NCBI GenBank assembly: GCA_030596225.1
Contig: JAUVKO010000025.1
Location: forward strand, 1 to 13,931
Length of the DNA stretch: 13,931 nucleotides
Reading direction: 5' to 3'
From: Fidelibacterota bacterium
GTDB lineage: Bacteria; Fidelibacterota; UBA8477; JABMPR01
Shown: piece after piece, positions 11,994 to 13,931 of the stretch
How the letters are laid out: each line of letters begins with the position of its first letter
Position numbering within the stretch: the stretch's first letter is position 1
Notes under the pieces: generated by a model
Databases searched by the model: none
The model's input: the letters and a program-made list of their open reading frames with translations, nothing else
What the model was told of the DNA's origin: nothing
Program-made: the position numbers and the translations under genes

Positions 11994-13931
11994 ATGATCT
12001 TTTTTAGTCCCGCATACCTCTGGTTTCTGCCTCTGATCTCATTACCGGTCATCATTCACTTACTTGCAAAGCGAAAAAGTAAGCTGATTGATTTTCCTTC
12101 TTTGAAATTCCTGAAACTTCTGGAACAGGATGCCTTGCGAAAATTCAATGTCAAGCAGTTGATTCTGCTTATCATCCGCACCTTGATGATCTTGCTGATC
12201 ATTCTAGCTTTTGCCCGGCCTAATCTCAACCTCGATAAGGGATTCAGGTTTTATACTCAAGCAGTGGATCTTATGGTTATTGCCATAGACAACACAGCAT
12301 CCAACAGGGTGGATTTTGATTCTATGACCGGTTTGTGGTTGAAAAAGTTGGGGACAGAGCTTGAAGATAAAGGATTCTTTGTAGTATTTACAGGGATCAC
12401 TGATCTTGAAGTAAAAAAAAGCGCAGATGAAATCCAACCCGAATATGCTAATATCTATTCAGGTGATTTTGAAAGTCGCCTGGCTGAGCAGATCGATTTG
12501 GAACAATATAGACAGAAATCTATTACCTGGCTTGGTGATGGACAGGATGTCTTAGAGCGACTCGAGGGCTTAGCAGGGTGGAATAAGTTCCTCCTTTGGA
12601 AACCAGTATTCAATGATATGGGTATATCATCAGTGGAACTTCCCACACGAGGTTTGCGACAAGGTGAAGAATACCAATTGCGCGTTGGACTTGAGCATGC
12701 TCTCGAGGAGCAGGAAGCACAAGGACTGGAACTTGCGATCAATGAGAGCAGGCAGAATCAAGTAGTCATTGATCAAGGAGTAAATTTTATCGAATTGAAG
12801 GCTCGTGTTGCAGAGGCAGGGTTTCAGGAAGGACAACTGGAACTGGGAACCGATGAATTTATTTATAATAATATTAGATACTTCGTTTTACCGGCAGGTG
12901 GTGATATTCCTGTTCAAATCATACGTTCAAGGCAATCACCGGATTATTGGAAAGTCATTGAGACCGCAGTTAAGCAGGTGGGGCTGAATTTTGAGATTAG
13001 GATTGTGGATTACAGTGAAATTGATAACCTGAATCTTAGTCAGGGTGGAACGGTTATTATTGAGGATGCAAGCAAACTTGTCGATTATAGTTGGGATCGG
13101 TTTAAAGCCTTTTTAGCCCAGGGAGGACAACTTATTCTTTTTGGAGATGGTGGTAAGCGTATGCGGGAGTTACTTCGTTTTGACTCACCTATAAAAGAAG
13201 AATTAAATCAATTCCCGTTTGGCCTTTATCTCACGCAGGCAGCAAAGCACGATCTGAAATTTGCTCCATTGGAATCAGTGATCTCTCAAAATCGTCTAAA
13301 AGTTTATAAACGCTTCGGCACGTTCACCGGAGAGTTGGAAGAGACCTGGATTCGATTCTTAGATGACCAACCTTTTTTGGGAGCAACAAGTTGGCAGGAG
13401 GGACGCACTATTTGGTTTAACTCTGAATTTGGAACTATTGCCAATAATTTGCCGCTTCTCGGAATGTTTCCGACTCTCATGCTTCAACTTTGTCAATTGC
13501 AGGAATTAAAGGACCAGACTGACCAGTACAATGCCGAAATTGGTGATACATTACATTTTTATCCGCCTGTACTGGAAGGTGAGAACATTCCCTTCAGTAT
13601 CCAACGTCCCGATGGAACAGCGGATTACTTGTCAGCGGATTCCAATTATACGGTTCAATATTTCGCTACTACTATACCCGGGATATATTGGCTGGCTCGC
13701 GGACGACAGATATTGCAACCAGTGGCAATCAATATCTCTACTCACGAAGCACAGGCTCACAGTAGACAATATGATTTCCAGGATTCCGAATTATATGTCA
13801 GTGAGCAACAGGATGAGTTGATTGCTGAGATCCTGAAGCGAAACTCAGGATTAGCACTTTGGCCAATTCTTTTAAGTGTATTGTTATTGTTGTGGGTGGT
13901 AGAAAGCTATTTATCGAGAATTAAATCAACA
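11994..13931 (+). CDS. BatA-like membrane protein with degenerate VWA region, open at right edge
   Basis: The frame is open for 646 codons from ATG 11994 to the window end, with no stop seen. Residues 1-76 form the BatA/aerotolerance-regulator N-terminal domain: a membrane helix (about 7-24), the LLAKRKSKLIDFPSLKFLK segment, a second helix (about 55-74) and FARPN. A VWA-like start follows (about 91-135), but its MIDAS position reads DNTAS (99-103) instead of DxSxS. A region resembling a glutamine-amidotransferase-like fold (about 330-390: VVII-type strands, LAQGGQLILFGDGG) precedes beta-rich segments and a C-terminal helix (about 620-640). Because that helix is normally the last element, the gene probably ends shortly past the window. 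The nearest alternative ATG (11981) closes after eight codons. Such proteins occur in Bacteroidetes-type bacteria; their function is poorly defined. It begins 18 nt after the lipid-kinase-like gene. Confidence 0.85.
   Translation, partial: MIFFSPAYLWFLPLISLPVIIHLLAKRKSKLIDFPSLKFLKLLEQDALRKFNVKQLILLIIRTLMILLIILAFARPNLNLDKGFRFYTQAVDLMVIAIDNTASNRVDFDSMTGLWLKKLGTELEDKGFFVVFTGITDLEVKKSADEIQPEYANIYSGDFESRLAEQIDLEQYRQKSITWLGDGQDVLERLEGLAGWNKFLLWKPVFNDMGISSVELPTRGLRQGEEYQLRVGLEHALEEQEAQGLELAINESRQNQVVIDQGVNFIELKARVAEAGFQEGQLELGTDEFIYNNIRYFVLPAGGDIPVQIIRSRQSPDYWKVIETAVKQVGLNFEIRIVDYSEIDNLNLSQGGTVIIEDASKLVDYSWDRFKAFLAQGGQLILFGDGGKRMRELLRFDSPIKEELNQFPFGLYLTQAAKHDLKFAPLESVISQNRLKVYKRFGTFTGELEETWIRFLDDQPFLGATSWQEGRTIWFNSEFGTIANNLPLLGMFPTLMLQLCQLQELKDQTDQYNAEIGDTLHFYPPVLEGENIPFSIQRPDGTADYLSADSNYTVQYFATTIPGIYWLARGRQILQPVAINISTHEAQAHSRQYDFQDSELYVSEQQDELIAEILKRNSGLALWPILLSVLLLLWVVESYLSRIKST

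Noticed and set aside
11618..12055. 145-residue open frame on the minus strand spanning the lipid-kinase-like gene and the BatA-like start
   Set aside because: It overlaps two recognisable plus-strand membrane proteins, and its sequence has no domain signal; shadow frame.
12671..12680. A second ATACCAATTG, identical to the tip of the left-edge element
   Set aside because: It lies inside the BatA-like coding frame (encoding E-Y-Q-L), lacks a partner repeat and the other blocks, and is a plausible 10-mer coincidence.

Overview
The window is an ordinary-looking chromosomal segment of a moderately AT-rich bacterium. It is built almost entirely from conserved translation, protein-export and envelope genes, plus a few accessory items. 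Several features point to the FCB group (Bacteroidetes/Chlorobi/Marinimicrobia-like): a sensor kinase with the H-box context KETAHQLGTPLSSLM, a membrane protein with a BatA-type N-terminus, a short EF-Ts, and rplM-rpsI joined directly to rpsB-tsf. Candidatus Marinimicrobia or a close relative is my best guess. That placement is an inference from gene style and was not tested by any search.

Layout. Bases 1-161 are an imperfect palindromic element, MITE-like and cut at or near the left window edge. It is followed by a membrane sensor histidine kinase with a duplicated sensor region (188-1714). A clear sigma70-type promoter (TTGACA-N17-TAGATT) then starts a compact six-gene operon, rplM-rpsI-rpsB-tsf-pyrH-frr (1832-5351), which encodes ribosomal proteins, elongation factor Ts, UMP kinase and ribosome recycling factor. 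It ends at a strong hairpin with an A-tract on one side and a T-tract on the other (5373-5407). This hairpin also serves the convergent gene for a typical 2-Cys peroxiredoxin on the minus strand (5426-6070).

The 240-bp divergent intergenic region (6071-6310) holds a perfect 25-bp palindrome abutting a plausible peroxiredoxin promoter, and a near-consensus promoter for a small secreted protein of unknown function (6311-6736). After that, a second plus-strand cluster runs to the window end: yajC-def-fmt-rsmB-PASTA protein-rpe-polyprenol/diacylglycerol kinase-like-BatA-like protein. Most junctions in it are tight or overlapping. The last gene is open at the right edge but probably nearly complete, because its C-terminal membrane helix is already present.

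How the genes fit together. Def and Fmt remove and add the N-formyl group at opposite ends of initiator-Met processing, RsmB methylates 16S rRNA, and YajC belongs to the Sec holotranslocon. The order def-fmt-rsmB-[PASTA]-rpe matches the Firmicutes order def-fmt-sun-prpC-prkC-rsgA-rpe, except that here the PASTA protein has no kinase domain and the phosphatase and GTPase genes are absent. The most interesting points are this kinase-less PASTA protein, the palindrome near the peroxiredoxin gene, the duplicated sensor in the kinase, and the palindromic element at the left edge. I saw no tRNA, rRNA, CRISPR array, IS transposase or phage gene, and no convincing new defence or biosynthetic system.
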